Assembly: GCA_032718475.1 (NCBI GenBank)
Contig: JAUCBJ010002312.1
Location: 1-51,238 of the forward strand
Source: Nemertoderma westbladi
Lineage: Eukaryota; Xenacoelomorpha; Nemertodermatida; Nemertodermatidae
DNA: 51,238 nt
Direction: 5' to 3'
Below are positions 27,178 to 38,215 of the stretch, one piece after another. The translations under genes and the position numbers were made by a program. Positions within the stretch are counted from its first letter, which is position 1. Each line of letters begins with the position of its first letter. The notes beneath the pieces were generated by a model, which was not told where the DNA came from, made no database searches, and worked only from the letters and a program-made list of their open reading frames with translations.

Positions 27178-28254
27178 GACTGGTAGATAGATGATTGACT
27201 GAAATACTATCCTGTTCATGAGTAATCAATAATATTGCGGATTTCACTAAGCTGTACGCAACGAAATTTTTATCAATAATATTGATATTATTATTGATAT
27301 GGACCGAAGTTAGAGGCCGTTGATTGCATCTAAAAACATCTGCTTGAACCTCCGTCTACAGAGGAAAGCTGAGTATAATAAGCATGTAGAGTTGCCATCA
27401 TTGTCGGAATAAATTTTATTATACATATTTATAAAAACGCGATTGACTTCAGATAAACATATAAAATCTTTGTCAATAACAAATCTGTGACACCCTGATA
27501 AATAATTAATAACCGGGAAATTTTTGTCTGTGTTACACTGTAGGAAAAACACAATTAAAATTTTGATAGAATGTCAGTGGTTGTATAAAACACCAACACC
27601 CGTCATATTTCTTAGTGTATATAATTATGTTATTATTCAAATAAGTGTCATCATCATCAACCAAGGTAAACATAAACAGTCTAATATCTGCACCAAAACA
27701 CACCCCTTTAACTAAGTAATACAGTAGGTCTATACTAAAAATATATAGGCCTGATAAGTTTCACTGGTGTATCAGATAAATACAGTACTACCTAAATGGT
27801 CAGTTTTTATTGGCAGTGATTTTTTATATCCTTTTATTTGACCTTTTTTGTCCGCCTTTTTTACGAATTGTGCATAATGACTTTTGTTGTCCCTTGAACG
27901 ACTTTTTATGTATGTATTTCTTCAAACTGTTAGACTGCTGGATTTCTCGGCTGTCAGACAGTTGATTTCAACATGCCTAGGCCTATGCCAAAACATTCAA
28001 AATTTGTTGATTACTGGACTGTCGGACAGTTGATTTCACTATGCCTGTGCCAAAACACGCAAAATTTGTTGATTTCTTGACTGTCAGACAATTTAATTTA
28101 CAGTAATTGTGGAAAAACATTTAAAATACCATGATTTATAGACTATGAGATAGATTTCCATATGTGCCTGTGGTAAAAGACGTTTGTGGTTGTTGTCGAT
28201 AATCGATTACCATATTATGAAGTAGCAAAACACTTATTTTATAGCCCAAAACAA
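27178..28254. other. intron segment without a recognised gene
   Basis: AT-rich sequence with no coding exon I can support. Near 27930-28160 there are about three degraded copies of a 65-75 bp unit marked by CTGTCAGACAGTTGATTTC and CAAAATTTGTTGATT. A small dyad (TATCAATAATATTGATA) lies near 27272. Confidence 0.6.
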
Positions 28255-28690
28255 TTACCAATTGATGGAAAGGAGCCGGTTAGAGAGGCCGGATTTTCTA
28301 ACCAAAACAATAAACAGTCACTTTACCAAATGAAGGAAAAGAGCAGGTTACAGAGGCGGGCCTTTCTAACCAAAACAATAAACGGTCACTTTACCAAATC
28401 AGGGAAAGGAGCCGGATACAGAGGCGGGATTTTCTAACCAAAACAATAAACGATCATTTAACTAATTGATGGGAAAGGAGCGGGTTACAGAGGCAGGATT
28501 TTCTAACCAAAACAATAAACAGTCACTTTACCAAATCAAGGAAAGGAGCAGGTTACAGAGGCGGGCTTTCTAACCAAAACAATAAACAGTCACTTTACCA
28601 AATCAGGGAAAGGAGCAGGTTACAGATACGGAAATTTTTAACCAAAACAATAAACGATACCACTTTACCAATTTAGGAAAAGGAGCACAT
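28255..28690. repeat. 68-bp minisatellite, about 6 diverged copies
   Basis: The unit contains GAAAGGAGCAGGTTACAGAG followed by TTTCTAACCAAAACAATAAA and CACTTTACCAAATCA. Period about 68 bp, with small indels and substitutions between copies. Intronic. Confidence 0.9.
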
Positions 28691-29784
28691 TATCGAGCGG
28701 CATTATTTTACATTATGTACAGTTGTATAAATCCTTTATTTGGACAATTTCTTTGATTTTTAGCTAAAACCGGCCCAATATTTTCGATATCAGTGTGTTT
28801 CAAATGGGGAATAAGTAGATTTTTCGAACACATTGTATGTGGACTGATCTGTTAGCTTAGAACTACATTAGGCCTATAGATTTAGAGGTACCACTACAGC
28901 TACCCATAACATTACATACACCTACACCTACCACTACAGCTACAGCTACAGCTTCCCTTAACATTACAGTAGTCATGATCCATTTTAAATGCATTATCCA
29001 GATATGTATCACTTATCTAAAATTTATTAATTATTTAAAAGGTAGCGCGGTAAGCCGGTACAGTACTAAAATTTTGAAATAAGTTTATTAATTACCATCA
29101 TTCTTTCATTTACAACTGTTTAGGCTACATATCAGAGTACCGGTATCAGTATCTATTGTACAGTAGCGGAGTAGTATAATGCTATATAATTCTTTCTAAG
29201 GCATAGGCTTTATACCTACATACATTACAGCAATACTGCAAAATACTACTCTATATACTAATAGGTGGCCTACCTGTACTGATAGCCTAAGAGAACAGCA
29301 GTAGAGAAACCGGTAGCACGGAATCTAACGGTAGATGTCTGGCGGACATAAAAAGTCAAAAAAAGGACATTATGAGTGATTTAAACGGACAAGAAAAATT
29401 ATTGCAGTTTTTATGTTAAAAAATATTGTAATCCAAAAGATTTTCTATCTATATATAAAGTAAACTTAAAAAAAATAATAAGGCATATTTAGACTGTCTT
29501 TTTAATACATTATGGTTACTTGGTGCTAATCAACACTTAATATTAATAATAACTAACTATATACTTCATTGTTCATAAAATAGCACTTAATAGCGTTACG
29601 GCACGAGAGCGAGGGAAATAAATAACACGAGGGCCGTAAAAGCTTTAAGGTGTAAATAATGAAAAATGGCGAATCTTAATTTATTTATTTGTGGGGAATT
29701 ATTTGTAACTATGCACTTAAACTTTCTAGAACAACCTTATAACAGGAAAGTTTGACATGTTAATTATAAACACTGTCGTCTCGT
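28691..29784. other. intron segment without a recognised gene
   Basis: AT-rich intron sequence with short CTACAGCTAC-type simple repeats near 28895-28960. A GC-richer patch near 29595-29640 has CGTTACGGC and GCCGTAAAAGC as a short imperfect dyad. Nothing else is recognisable. Confidence 0.5.
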
Positions 29785-29862
29785 ACCAAATTAGAGGAGT
29801 GGATAAAGCGTTGGGTTATAAAGGTAGGGGCCGTTGGTTCGATTCTTACCAATTCCATTTTT
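29785..29862 (+). other. tRNA-like (SINE head) sequence
   Basis: GAGTGGATAAAGCGTTGGGT resembles a tRNA D-arm/A-box and GTTGGTTCGATTCTTACC a T-arm/B-box, about 30 bp apart, with a plausible acceptor match on the two sides. No convincing anticodon arm is present, so a tRNA-derived SINE head is more likely than a tRNA gene. Confidence 0.5.
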
Positions 29863-29961
29863 GTAAGTATTTAGAAAGTTATAGTGTGTGTATTAGAATG
29901 ACATATCATCATGTAATTATTAGAACGATGCGGTGCCATTCTGTATATCATACTCCGGGAC

Positions 29962-30155
29962 ATAGGCCCGTTTCCGCGCTGCTTTTTTGATCTATATTTC
30001 AAGTTTTTTTTAGTTAAAACAATTTCTAGAAATTCATTGCTTAAACTGAGAATATAGGAATGTTAAAACCTAAAATTATATAGAATAAAGCTAAAAAAGG
30101 CTACTAAAAAGCTTGAAAAAAGCTAAAAAAAAAAGCAGAGCGGAAACGGACCTAT
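29962..30155. mobile_element. small inverted-repeat element (MITE-like)
   Basis: The left end ATAGGCCCGTTTCCGCGCTG pairs imperfectly with the right end CAGAGCGGAAACGGACCTAT over about 45 bp, including T-rich/A-rich arms. There is no reading frame and no clear target duplication. The 30-bp minisatellite starts a few bases beyond its right end. Confidence 0.45.
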
Positions 30156-30161
30156 ACTGAA

Positions 30162-30715
30162 AAATAATGTCGCACTGCGATATAAAGTTGGAAATAATGT
30201 CGCACTGCGATATAAAGTTGGAAATAATGTCGCACTGCGATATAAAGTTGGAAATAATGTCGCACTGCGATATAAAGTTGGAAATAATGTCGCACTGCGA
30301 TATAAAATTGGAAATAATGTCGCATTGAGATATAAGGTTGGAAATAATGTCGCATTGCGATATAAAGTTGGAAATAATGTCGCACTGCGATATAAAGTTG
30401 GAAATAATGTCGCACTGCGATATAAAGTTGGAAATAATGTCGCACTGCGATATAAAGTTGGAAATAATGTCGCACTGCGATATAAAGTTGGAAATAATGT
30501 CGCACTGCGATATAAAATTGGAAATAATGTCGCACTGCGATATAAAATTGGAAATAATGTCGCATTGAGATATAAGGTTGGAAATAATGTCGCATTGCGA
30601 TATAAAATTGGAAATAATGTCGCATTGCGATATAAAGTTGGAAATAATGTCGCATTGCGATATAAAGTTGGAAATAATGTCGCACTGCTATATAAAGTTG
30701 GAAAATATGTCGCCC
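30162..30715. repeat. 30-bp minisatellite, about 18 copies
   Basis: The unit contains AATAATGTCGCACTGCGATA then TAAAGTTGGA. Copies are phase-locked at exactly 30 bp. A rare pair of variants (ATAAAATTGG then GCATTGAGATATAAGG) recurs exactly 240 bp apart (30301 and 30541), showing an eight-unit block duplication. Open frames on both strands follow from the period and are not genes. Confidence 0.95.
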
Positions 30716-30800
30716 TGGCGATTGGATAGTGCGAAATTAATTCCATACAATTAAATTATTAATAATAACGACCATTGTTTATGCAGATCACATTACTTAA

Positions 30801-31378
30801 TGTTAGCGGATCCAATTCGCTGCACCACCCAGCGGAAAATGGGGAAAGGTATGATTTACGAATCATAATTGGATATGCGATATTACCAATATAATATCGC
30901 ATACCGAAGACACCAGGGCAATATGGATTGCAGGCTAGAGAGAGAGATGCCAGCACATTAGCCTATCTCAGGAGGAAGCTAGCATAGGGCCAGGGAAAAT
31001 GGGTTTGGCCAGAGAATAGATCAACCAATGATGGGGCGGTTTACCATTAATTATCGTGCATTCATTGGTAGGCCAATCCTAGGTAGGAATGTGTATCCCA
31101 TGTAATATATATAACCGTTACTCTGTTAATTGTGCTTCAGTTGGCTATGTAGAGTGTAGAAGTCAAACGGTTTTCAACCGTCGCCATTACTGCTATTATT
31201 GTGCTGTATTACTGATGTTCATATATCTGGCATTACTGATAATCGGGACTCAGATATTAACTCAAGTTTATTTTATCGGCCTTTCAGCCCCAAGCCTTCA
31301 GCCATTACCACGCGGCGACGCGTATGAACCACGACACAAAATCCGGTCGGGATCCTCGCTAACTCGGATCCCGTCACA
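30801..31378 (+). mobile_element. solo LTR (578 bp) with 5-bp target duplication
   Basis: The element starts TGTTAGCGGATCC and ends GATCCCGTCACA, the TG...CA ends usual for long terminal repeats. It is flanked by CTTAA at 30796-30800 and again at 31379-31383. A TATA-like ATATATATAA occurs near 31108, consistent with the promoter inside an LTR on the plus strand. No gag or pol sequence is next to it, so it is a solo LTR, the usual product of recombination between the two LTRs of a retrotransposon. A 5-bp duplication fits Ty3/gypsy or BEL families; I cannot tell which. Confidence 0.75.
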
Positions 31379-31481
31379 CTTAATATTATTATATTATCTT
31401 GTTACATTAAACAATTTATAAAATTTAATAGGCTTAATAAATACAATGCTCACTGCAGTGAGGTAATAGTAATTAACGAAC

Positions 31482-31612
31482 CTGTTCCTTTAATTGAAGA
31501 TGCTGCTTGTCGACTATCTTCACATTGGCATCGATAGCCTTGACAAGTTCTTTGGCTTTGTTATCGAATACTGGCCCTTCCGGGATAGCAACAGGGACTA
31601 CAACCGCCTTTT
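31482..31612 (-). CDS. kinesin exon 7: coiled coil
   Basis: Acceptor TTAATAG, donor GTTCGT, two bases plus 43 codons. The first two bases complete a glutamate codon with the single G left by exon 6. The peptide KAVVVPVAIPEGPVFDNKAK gives way to a helix (ELVKAIDANVKIVDKQHLQ) that continues in heptad style into exon 8. Phase 0 at its end matches exon 8. Confidence 0.8.
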
Positions 31613-31676
31613 CTATTAATGTAATCAATATCATTGTAGAGTGTTCTAGTATTTGTGCCCCTTTCAGCGATCACTA

Positions 31677-33703
31677 CTGGTAATTAGGTTGAGAGGTCGT
31701 TCTATTAGATACATGCTCATTAGGTCATTAGGTCTGGTAATTAGGTTGAGAGGTCGTTCTATTAGATACATGCTCATTAGGTCATTAGGTCTGGTAAATA
31801 GGTTGAGAGGTCGTTCTATTAGATACATGCTCATTAGGTCATTAGGTCTGGTAATTAGGTTGAGAGGTCGTTCTATTAGATACATGCTCATTAGGTCATT
31901 AGGTCTGGTAATTAGGTTGAGAGGTCGTTCTATAAGATACATGCTCATTAGGTCATTAGGTCTGGTAATTAGGTTGAGAGGTCGTCCTATTAGATACATG
32001 CTCATTAGGTCATTAGGTCTGGTAATTAGGTTGAGAGGTCGTTTTATTAGATACATGCTCATTAGGTCAATAGGTCTGGTAATTAGGTTGAGAGGTCGTT
32101 TTATTAGATACATGCTCATTAGGTCAATAGGTCTGGTAATTAGGTTGAGAGGTCGTTCTATTAGATACATGCTCATTAGGTCATTAGGTCTGGTAATTAG
32201 GTTGAGAGGTCGTTCTATTTGATACATGCTCATTAGGTCATTAGGTCTGGCAATTAGGTTGAGAGGTCGTTCTATTAGATACATGCTCATTAGGTCATTA
32301 GGTCTGGTAATTAGGATGAGAGGTCGTTCTATTAGTTACATGCTCATTAGCTCTGGCAATTAGGTTGAGAGGTCGTTCTATTAGATACATGCTCATTAGG
32401 TCATTAGGTCTGGTAATTAGGTTGAGAGGTCGTCCTATTAGATACATGCTCATTAGGTCATTAGGTCTGGCAATTAGGTTGAGAGGTCGTTCTATTAGAT
32501 ACATGCTCATTAGGTCATTAGGTCTGGTAATTAGGTTGAGAGGTCGTTCTATTAGATACATGCTCATTAGGTCATTAGGTCTGGTAATTATGTTGAGAGG
32601 TCGTTCTATTAGATACATGCTCATTAGGTCTGGTAATTAGGTTGAGAGGTCGTCCTTTTAGATACATGCTCATTAGGTCATTAGGTCTGGTAATTAGGTT
32701 GAGAGGTCGTTTTATTAGATACATGCTCATTAGGTCAATAGGTCTGGTAATTAGGTTGAGAGGTCGTTTTATTAGATACATGCTCATTAGGTCAATAGGT
32801 CTGGTAATTAGGTTGAGAGGTCGTTCTATTAGATACATGCTCATTAGGTCATTAGGTCTGGTAATTAGGTTGAGAGGTCGTTTTATTAGATACATGCTCA
32901 TTAGGTCAATAGGTCTGGTAATTAGGTTGAGAGGACGTTCTATTAGATACATGCTCATTAGGTCATTAGGTCTGGTAATTAGGTTGAGAGGTAGTTCTAT
33001 TAGATACATGCTCATTAGGTCTGGTAATTAGGTTGAGAGGTCGTTTTATTAGATACATGCTCATTAGATCATTAGGTCTGGTAATTAGGTTGAGAGGTCG
33101 TTTTATTAGATACATGCTCATTGGGTCACTAGGTCTGGTAATTAGGTTGAGAGGTCGTTCTATTAGATACATGCTCATTAGGTCATTAGGTCTGGTAATT
33201 AGGTTGAGATGTCGTTCTATTAGATACATGCTCATTAGGTCATTAGGTCTGGTAATTAGGTTGAGAGGTCGTTCTATTAGATACATGCTCATTAGGTCAT
33301 TAGGTCTGGTAATTAGGTTGAGAGGTCGTTCTATTAGATACATGCTCATTAGGTCTGGTAATTAGGTTGAGAGGTCGTTTTATTAGATACATGCTCATTA
33401 GGTCATTAGGTCTGGTAATTAGGTTGAGAGGTCGTTCTATTAGATACATGCTCATTAGGTCATTAGGTCTGGTAATTAGGTTGAGAGGTCGTTCTATTAG
33501 ATACATGCTCATTAGGTCATTAGGTCTGGTAATTAGGTTGAGAGGTCGTTTTATTAAATACATGGTCATTAGGTCATTAGGTCTGGAAAATAGGTTGAGA
33601 GGTCGTTTTATTAGATACATGATCATTAGGTCATTAGGTCTGGTAATTAGGTTGAGAGGTCGTTTTATTAGATACATGGTCAATAGGACATTAGGTCATT
33701 AGC
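31677..33703. repeat. 57-bp minisatellite, about 35 copies
   Basis: The unit is GGTAATTAGGTTGAGAGGTC then GTTCTATTAGATACATGCTC and ATTAGGTC once or twice. Units lacking one ATTAGGTC (about 48 bp) recur near 32345, 32625, 33015 and 33350, giving a coarse higher-order pattern. It begins about 65 bp from the exon 7 acceptor. Period-3 open frames on both strands are by-products. Confidence 0.95.
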
Positions 33704-34590
33704 CTTTTAGACACACATTTATACTTTCAAAGTTTCTAGTGACGTTCAAATAACCCTTGATTAGAATTTGACAATGGAATTTATTGTCCTATAATTTTGT
33801 TATTGATAATATGAGCTGCATCGTTTCTATTTCTCCTGAAGGGCTATATGTGGTATATTATTTTGGCGAAAACAACACAATTACAACATTAAATTAGAGC
33901 AAGTCGTTAGACTTGATTACTGTAAGAAAAAAAGCTACTGACTACTGACCTAGAGCAAAAACGGCGCTAACGATTTTCATGACATTTTGCATGAACCATG
34001 AAAATATATTTCATGGGTACTTGTGAAATCGCGGTTTAAAGTGAAACATCTCAACTTGTTTTATTTCGAAAAATAGCTCCAAAACACAGCTGGCACTCAT
34101 GAAAATTGTAAGGAAGGGCCAACTAACAAAGTACTTTCTGTGCCAAGTATTATCACTCTACTCTACAACCCAGACACTATTACAGTCTCAGCTGAATAAC
34201 TCTTCCCAATGCATCCTATGGGGAAATCGACAAGGTTATACTCACTCTGCTATGTTAATTAATTTGCAAGCTAAATGACTGTTAGTTACACAATGTGTTG
34301 GCTACTATTGATTGCACTGTGCTCTCATCTAATTATTGTTTTATTTAGAAATCTTTGTGCCAACATTAATACTGTGGAGGCTGTATGCTTATAAGGCTCA
34401 ATGTTTATTCAGCCTCATAATGATTCTCCATAAGGCTAACATTATTGTTTGAAATATAAAAATCTGTTATAATAATAATATACATCATGTCCCGTAATAT
34501 AGTGTCATTTTCTGATGACACGGACCCCCCCCCCCCCCCCCCCCAGATTTTTCTACAAATCTTTATCATATTGCTTGAGCTTTGAAACAC
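33704..34590. other. intron segment without a recognised gene
   Basis: No exon or element recognised. It includes an uninterrupted run of 20 C at 34525-34544, a likely length-variable and assembly-sensitive site. Confidence 0.6.
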
Positions 34591-34598
34591 AACTAGTT

Positions 34599-35172
34599 CA
34601 ACTCACCGTGGTTGACGTGACGCCATAAAGCCGGAATTTTCGATTTTGCCTTTAAATTTTTTTTAAGAGTTTTAAAAATGTGTCTTTTGCGAAATCGCAC
34701 CCTCCGTATCGTGGACATTCTTCACATTAGTCGTATTTTTTTCATATCATTAAAAGGCTTGCCTTGCAAGGATTCCAAATATGTAACAATATCTCAATTT
34801 CGTTGAGAAACAGCTGATATATAGGCGTTCAAAGATTGCTAGAATTATCGTTCGCTGGACAGCTGGAGGCCATTTATTCTATTTATTTCTATAAAATTAT
34901 AAATATTCTTCTTAAAAACTACTATATAAAATTATATATCTGAGATATGGTGTATCTAAGTTGTTTCTCAACGAAATTCAGATATTGTTACATATTTGGA
35001 ATCTTTGCAACGCAAGCTTTTTAATGATATGAAAAAAATACGACTAATGTGAAGAATGTCCACGATACGGAGGGTGCGATTTCGCAAAAGACACTTTTTT
35101 AAAACTCTTATAAAAAAAATTTAAAGGCAAAATCGAAAATTCCGGCTTCATGGTAACAACCACGGTGAGTTG
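34599..35172. mobile_element. terminal-inverted-repeat DNA element (574 bp)
   Basis: The ends CAACTCACCGTGGTTG and its complement begin inverted arms of about 215 bp (about 34599-34812 and 34960-35172). The arms are nearly identical, with matching interior blocks such as CACCCTCCGTATCGTGGACA on the left. AACTAGTT, itself a palindrome, flanks both ends (34591-34598, 35173-35180) and could be an 8-bp target duplication, as in hAT elements, or part of the arms. No transposase. Confidence 0.75.
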
Positions 35173-35320
35173 AACTAGTTGTTACAGCTTTTATAATTCG
35201 TTAGATGATTACAACATAATAATTATAGTTTGAAGTTGTCTAGAAAATTTCTCGTACACACCACCGGGACTACCCTCACACTAATTTATTATCAGACAGT
35301 TATAAATAACATTTATTTAC

Positions 35321-35441
35321 CTTTTATGTTCATTAGGGATTTCTCGCGACTTAGACTCGCTCGTCTATCGGCCGCGGCCTTCTGTTTCGTTGTTTTTGTT
35401 TCAACCGCCAAACTACTAAGTTTATTATTCGATTCTTTCAG
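35321..35441 (-). CDS. kinesin exon 6: coiled coil
   Basis: Acceptor TATTTTACAG, donor GTAAAT, 40 codons plus one base. The peptide LKESNNKLSSLAVETKTTKQ and then KAAADRRASLSREKSLMNIK is charged and helix-forming and continues the coiled coil of exon 5. The leftover G pairs with AA of exon 7. Confidence 0.82.
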
Positions 35442-35632
35442 CTGTAAAATAGGAAACAAGTTAAACGGACTGTTTGTTTATGTAAAAAGACGCCAAACTA
35501 AATTTCATTTGAAGTCTTTAAGAAGTGCCTGTAAAGGGTTTCGTCTGTCAATCATTTAATTGTATAATATTTTATTCTACATGATGGGATGGGTGTTGGG
35601 CAATACCTAGTTTAATTAATACCTGCAGAGGA

Positions 35633-36109
35633 GGTAGATAATAGGGAAAGTCGACCGGTGGTAGACCTGTTAGAGTTAGGTAGAAAGGGTAGGTAGACAA
35701 TTCGTACATAGACATGGGTGGTAGATATGAGGGAAAGTCGACCGGTGGTAGACCTGTTAGAGTTAGGTAGAAAGGGTAGGTAGACAATTCGTACATAGAC
35801 ATGGGTGGTAGATATGAGGGAAAGTCGACCGGTGGTAGACCTGTTAGAGTTAGGTAGAAAGGGTAGGTAGACAATTCGTACATAGACATGGGTGGTAGAT
35901 ATGAGGGAAAGTCGACCGGTGGTAGACCTGTTAGAGTTAGGTAGAAAGGGTAGGTAGACAATTCGTACATAGACATGGGTGGTAGATATGAGGGAAAGTC
36001 GACCGGTGGTAGACCTGTTAGAGTTAGTTAGAAAGGGTAGGTAGACAATTCGTACATAGACATGGGCGGTAGATATGAGGGAAAGTCGACCGGTGGTAGA
36101 CCTGTTAGA
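35633..36109. repeat. 87-bp minisatellite, 5.5 copies
   Basis: Nearly identical units containing GGGAAAGTCGACCGGTGGTA, GACCTGTTAGAGTTAGGTAG and ACAATTCGTACATAGACATG. Its right edge (GACCTGTTAG) runs straight into the LINE fragment. The 29-codon repeats seen in frame are by-products of the period. Confidence 0.95.
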
Positions 36110-37004
36110 CATCATACCTGTTGCTCAGCTGTAGTGTGAAGCTGGATCTCACACTTGGCTGTTGCAACAGAGAGGACCAGTCATGCCGCGGCAAGGCAGA
36201 TTTCGTTGTTCTGCTAGCACGCAGACTAAGTCTTACCTTGGCCACAATAAGGCGGTAATCACTGGAGAAGGGTCGTAGTGTAAATGCATTACAGTCTTGT
36301 ATAGAGCTCCTGTATTTCCTACGAAACAGGATATGGTCTATCTGGGACTTGTGACCACTGGGTCCACTATGAGTCCATAGCTTTCCAGTTCGCTTCTTGA
36401 ACTGGGTTCCAGCCGAAAACAATCCATTTCCAGAAATAAAATCCTGAAGATAGACGGAATTTCGGTTAACACTAATGCTATAGACCCTGGGCGATGTAGG
36501 TGATTGATGCAGACTTGCATTAAAGTCTCCCAGGAATGTTAAGAATGCATGCTGATCCACTCCATCAGTAGCTGCTTGTAGATTCTGGTAGAAATTTTCC
36601 ACCTCCTCTACAGGGGCAACACTAGTTGGAGAGTAGCACACAATCAGAACCACCTTAGGAAACTTCTTAGCCAGTCTTCCAGAACATGAGAAGTGGCAAC
36701 GGATGATGCGGTTAGAGATGTGGTCTATTTTGTCCAATGCTGCATGTACAGTTGGATTCATCAATAGACCAATTCCACCATTGCCACTATCATCTGCTGA
36801 AGCGAGGGCGAGTCGCCAACCGCCCCCCATGTCCTTAATCAAAACCTCATCAGTCTGTCCAGTTTGCATTCGGTGCTCTTGAACATCCACTGCACTAAGA
36901 GAAAGCTTATCTGCCAAGGCAGTCAGCTCACCTTGTCGCATTGGGGACCCGAGTGTTATGGTGTTTACTGAAGCTAGTCTAGTGACTTGCCTCAGATTCA
37001 CCAA
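36105..37004 (-). pseudogene. LINE apurinic-type endonuclease, 3' truncated
   Basis: About 300 residues match the APE-like endonuclease of non-LTR retrotransposons (RTE or related, often annotated as craniofacial development protein 2-like). This domain nicks target DNA to prime reverse transcription. Visible motifs: QEHR near residue 43, GGIGLLMNP near 76, YSPTS at 124-128, GDFNA at 159-163, IDHILFRRKYRSSIQD from 222, and SDYRLIVAKV from 248. The usual SDH catalytic histidine is tyrosine here, so the enzyme is probably inactive. The reading frame ends where the 87-bp minisatellite begins, and no reverse transcriptase follows. The LINE is in the same orientation as the kinesin gene and sits in its intron 35442-38024. 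Its GC content is visibly above the surroundings. Confidence 0.85.
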
Positions 37005-37765
37005 TGGCTTTGTTGGGTTGGTCGGGGTGGAACATGAGAGTAGCCTCCAACTCCAGAATCCCTCCCCCCCTCACAATCTGGCCTCCCTGGTGACCCAGGG
37101 TTTGGGCCAGAAAGGTCATCAGGAAAGGGACTCAAAGAATTGTTTGCCGCTCTCTCTCCAGTAGGGGGTGAGACAGGCAGCCGGTCAGGAGATAACTGAC
37201 GCCTGTGAGGCCGATTGTGTCCAGTCATTCCACTGGCCTCTAGTGGCTGGACCTCCGCATTACTAATGTAATCCATAGTGGGGGTTGGGGGGTGCTTTTT
37301 TGCCGAGTCAGCTCTCGGGGCAAATACCACACCCTGGTTTGCCATTCCACAGGGTGGGTGTCGCAGTGGAGTCAGATATGAGGCCCATCACCCATATCTA
37401 CTCTGGCGCACATGACCCACCATTGGCTGTGCAGCTCATCTGCTGGGTCATGCCCTGTACCCCTGCTGCCAGGTGCAGGTCGCAGTGAAGTGCACTCAGA
37501 GTGGACATGAGAACATTCTACTCCTGACCAGCCATTGGTAGATCACCATCTGCCTGGCCAGGCCATATACCCCTGCAGCAAAGTATATGGGTCTTTAATC
37601 CAGGACCAAGGGCGTCCTTATCCCAGAACGAAGGGGGTCCTAGTTACAGGACCAGATTTGCCCTAGTAAGAGGGTCTATGCAGCTACAGGTGGCACCTCC
37701 TTTATGCTGCATGGAGGATGCAAGTTTTCTTGATCAATGACCTAGAATACCTGACCTGACCTGAA
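37005..37765 (-). mobile_element. LINE 5' region upstream of the endonuclease
   Basis: GC-rich sequence continuous with the endonuclease fragment. A separate open frame (36998-37345) is rich in proline, arginine and serine and may be an N-terminal extension or a frameshifted start. I recognise no domain in it. The outer edge is placed near 37765, at a short ACCTGACCTGACCTGAAC run, followed by the small dyad AACAGCTGT..ACAGCTGTT; this boundary is approximate. Confidence 0.5.
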
Positions 37766-38024
37766 CAGCTGTAAACAGCTGTTATTTGCGAATATTTTCC
37801 CCTGGCGAGGGATGGATTTTCATTGAGTCAAAAGATTTAAGATTTGTTAATTCAATACTCTTACAGGTTCCATTTAATGAGGTAAGTTCCAATAAAGAAG
37901 TTATTTTATCAACGGAATTATTCCGAGGTTGTAAACTCTTTCTATATAACTGAGCAAGGAGTAGGTTTCGTAATTAAACTAAAACGGGTTGTTCATCTAA
38001 TTGACTCCAGTGAGTAGGAATTAC

Positions 38025-38215
38025 CTCTGTCTTCAAACTGTCTCTCTCCCCCGTCAACGTGTCCTTATCTTTAATTATTTCGCGGTTTTGTCTCTCCAGT
38101 TGGGTTATCTTCTGTTCGAGTTCTGTAATCTTTCGGTTCTTATCTTTTAGAAGATTCTTACCCTTGTCCCCGGAATCGCGACCCATATTCTCCATCAGGA
38201 GTACGTCATCGAATC
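38025..38215 (-). CDS. kinesin exon 5: start of coiled coil
   Basis: Acceptor TTTCTCAG, donor GTAATT, two bases plus 63 codons. After FDDVLLMENMG the peptide is a strong coiled coil: LKDKNRKITELEQKITQLER then QNREIIKDKDTLTGERDSLK. An internal ATG near 38195 could mimic a start, but the upstream exon joins in frame (split glycine), so I do not treat it as the initiator. Confidence 0.88.

Noticed and set aside
26387-27247. 286-codon frame with an 18-residue repeat
   Set aside because: By-product of the 54-bp minisatellite.
27310-27552. 80-codon minus-strand frame as an extra kinesin exon
   Set aside because: Exons 7 and 8 already join in phase with a continuous coiled coil, and this frame has no clear donor and acceptor pair.
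30123-30746. Repeat frames on both strands
   Set aside because: By-products of the 30-bp minisatellite, open in several frames at once.
31089-31421. 110-codon frame on the plus strand
   Set aside because: Lies mostly inside the solo LTR and shows no recognisable domain.
31653-33702. Repeat frames on both strands
   Set aside because: By-products of the 57-bp minisatellite.
34525-34544. 20-C run as a functional polypyrimidine tract on the plus strand
   Set aside because: Followed by AG but by no coding sequence; more likely a simple repeat.
35230-35559. 109-codon plus-strand frame
   Set aside because: Antisense shadow of kinesin exon 6.
35572-36115. Two minus-strand frames with 29-residue repeats
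   Set aside because: Overlapping frames of the 87-bp minisatellite.
36998-37345. 115-codon minus-strand frame as an independent gene
   Set aside because: Overlaps the start of the LINE endonuclease frame and has low-complexity composition; treated as part of the LINE 5' region.
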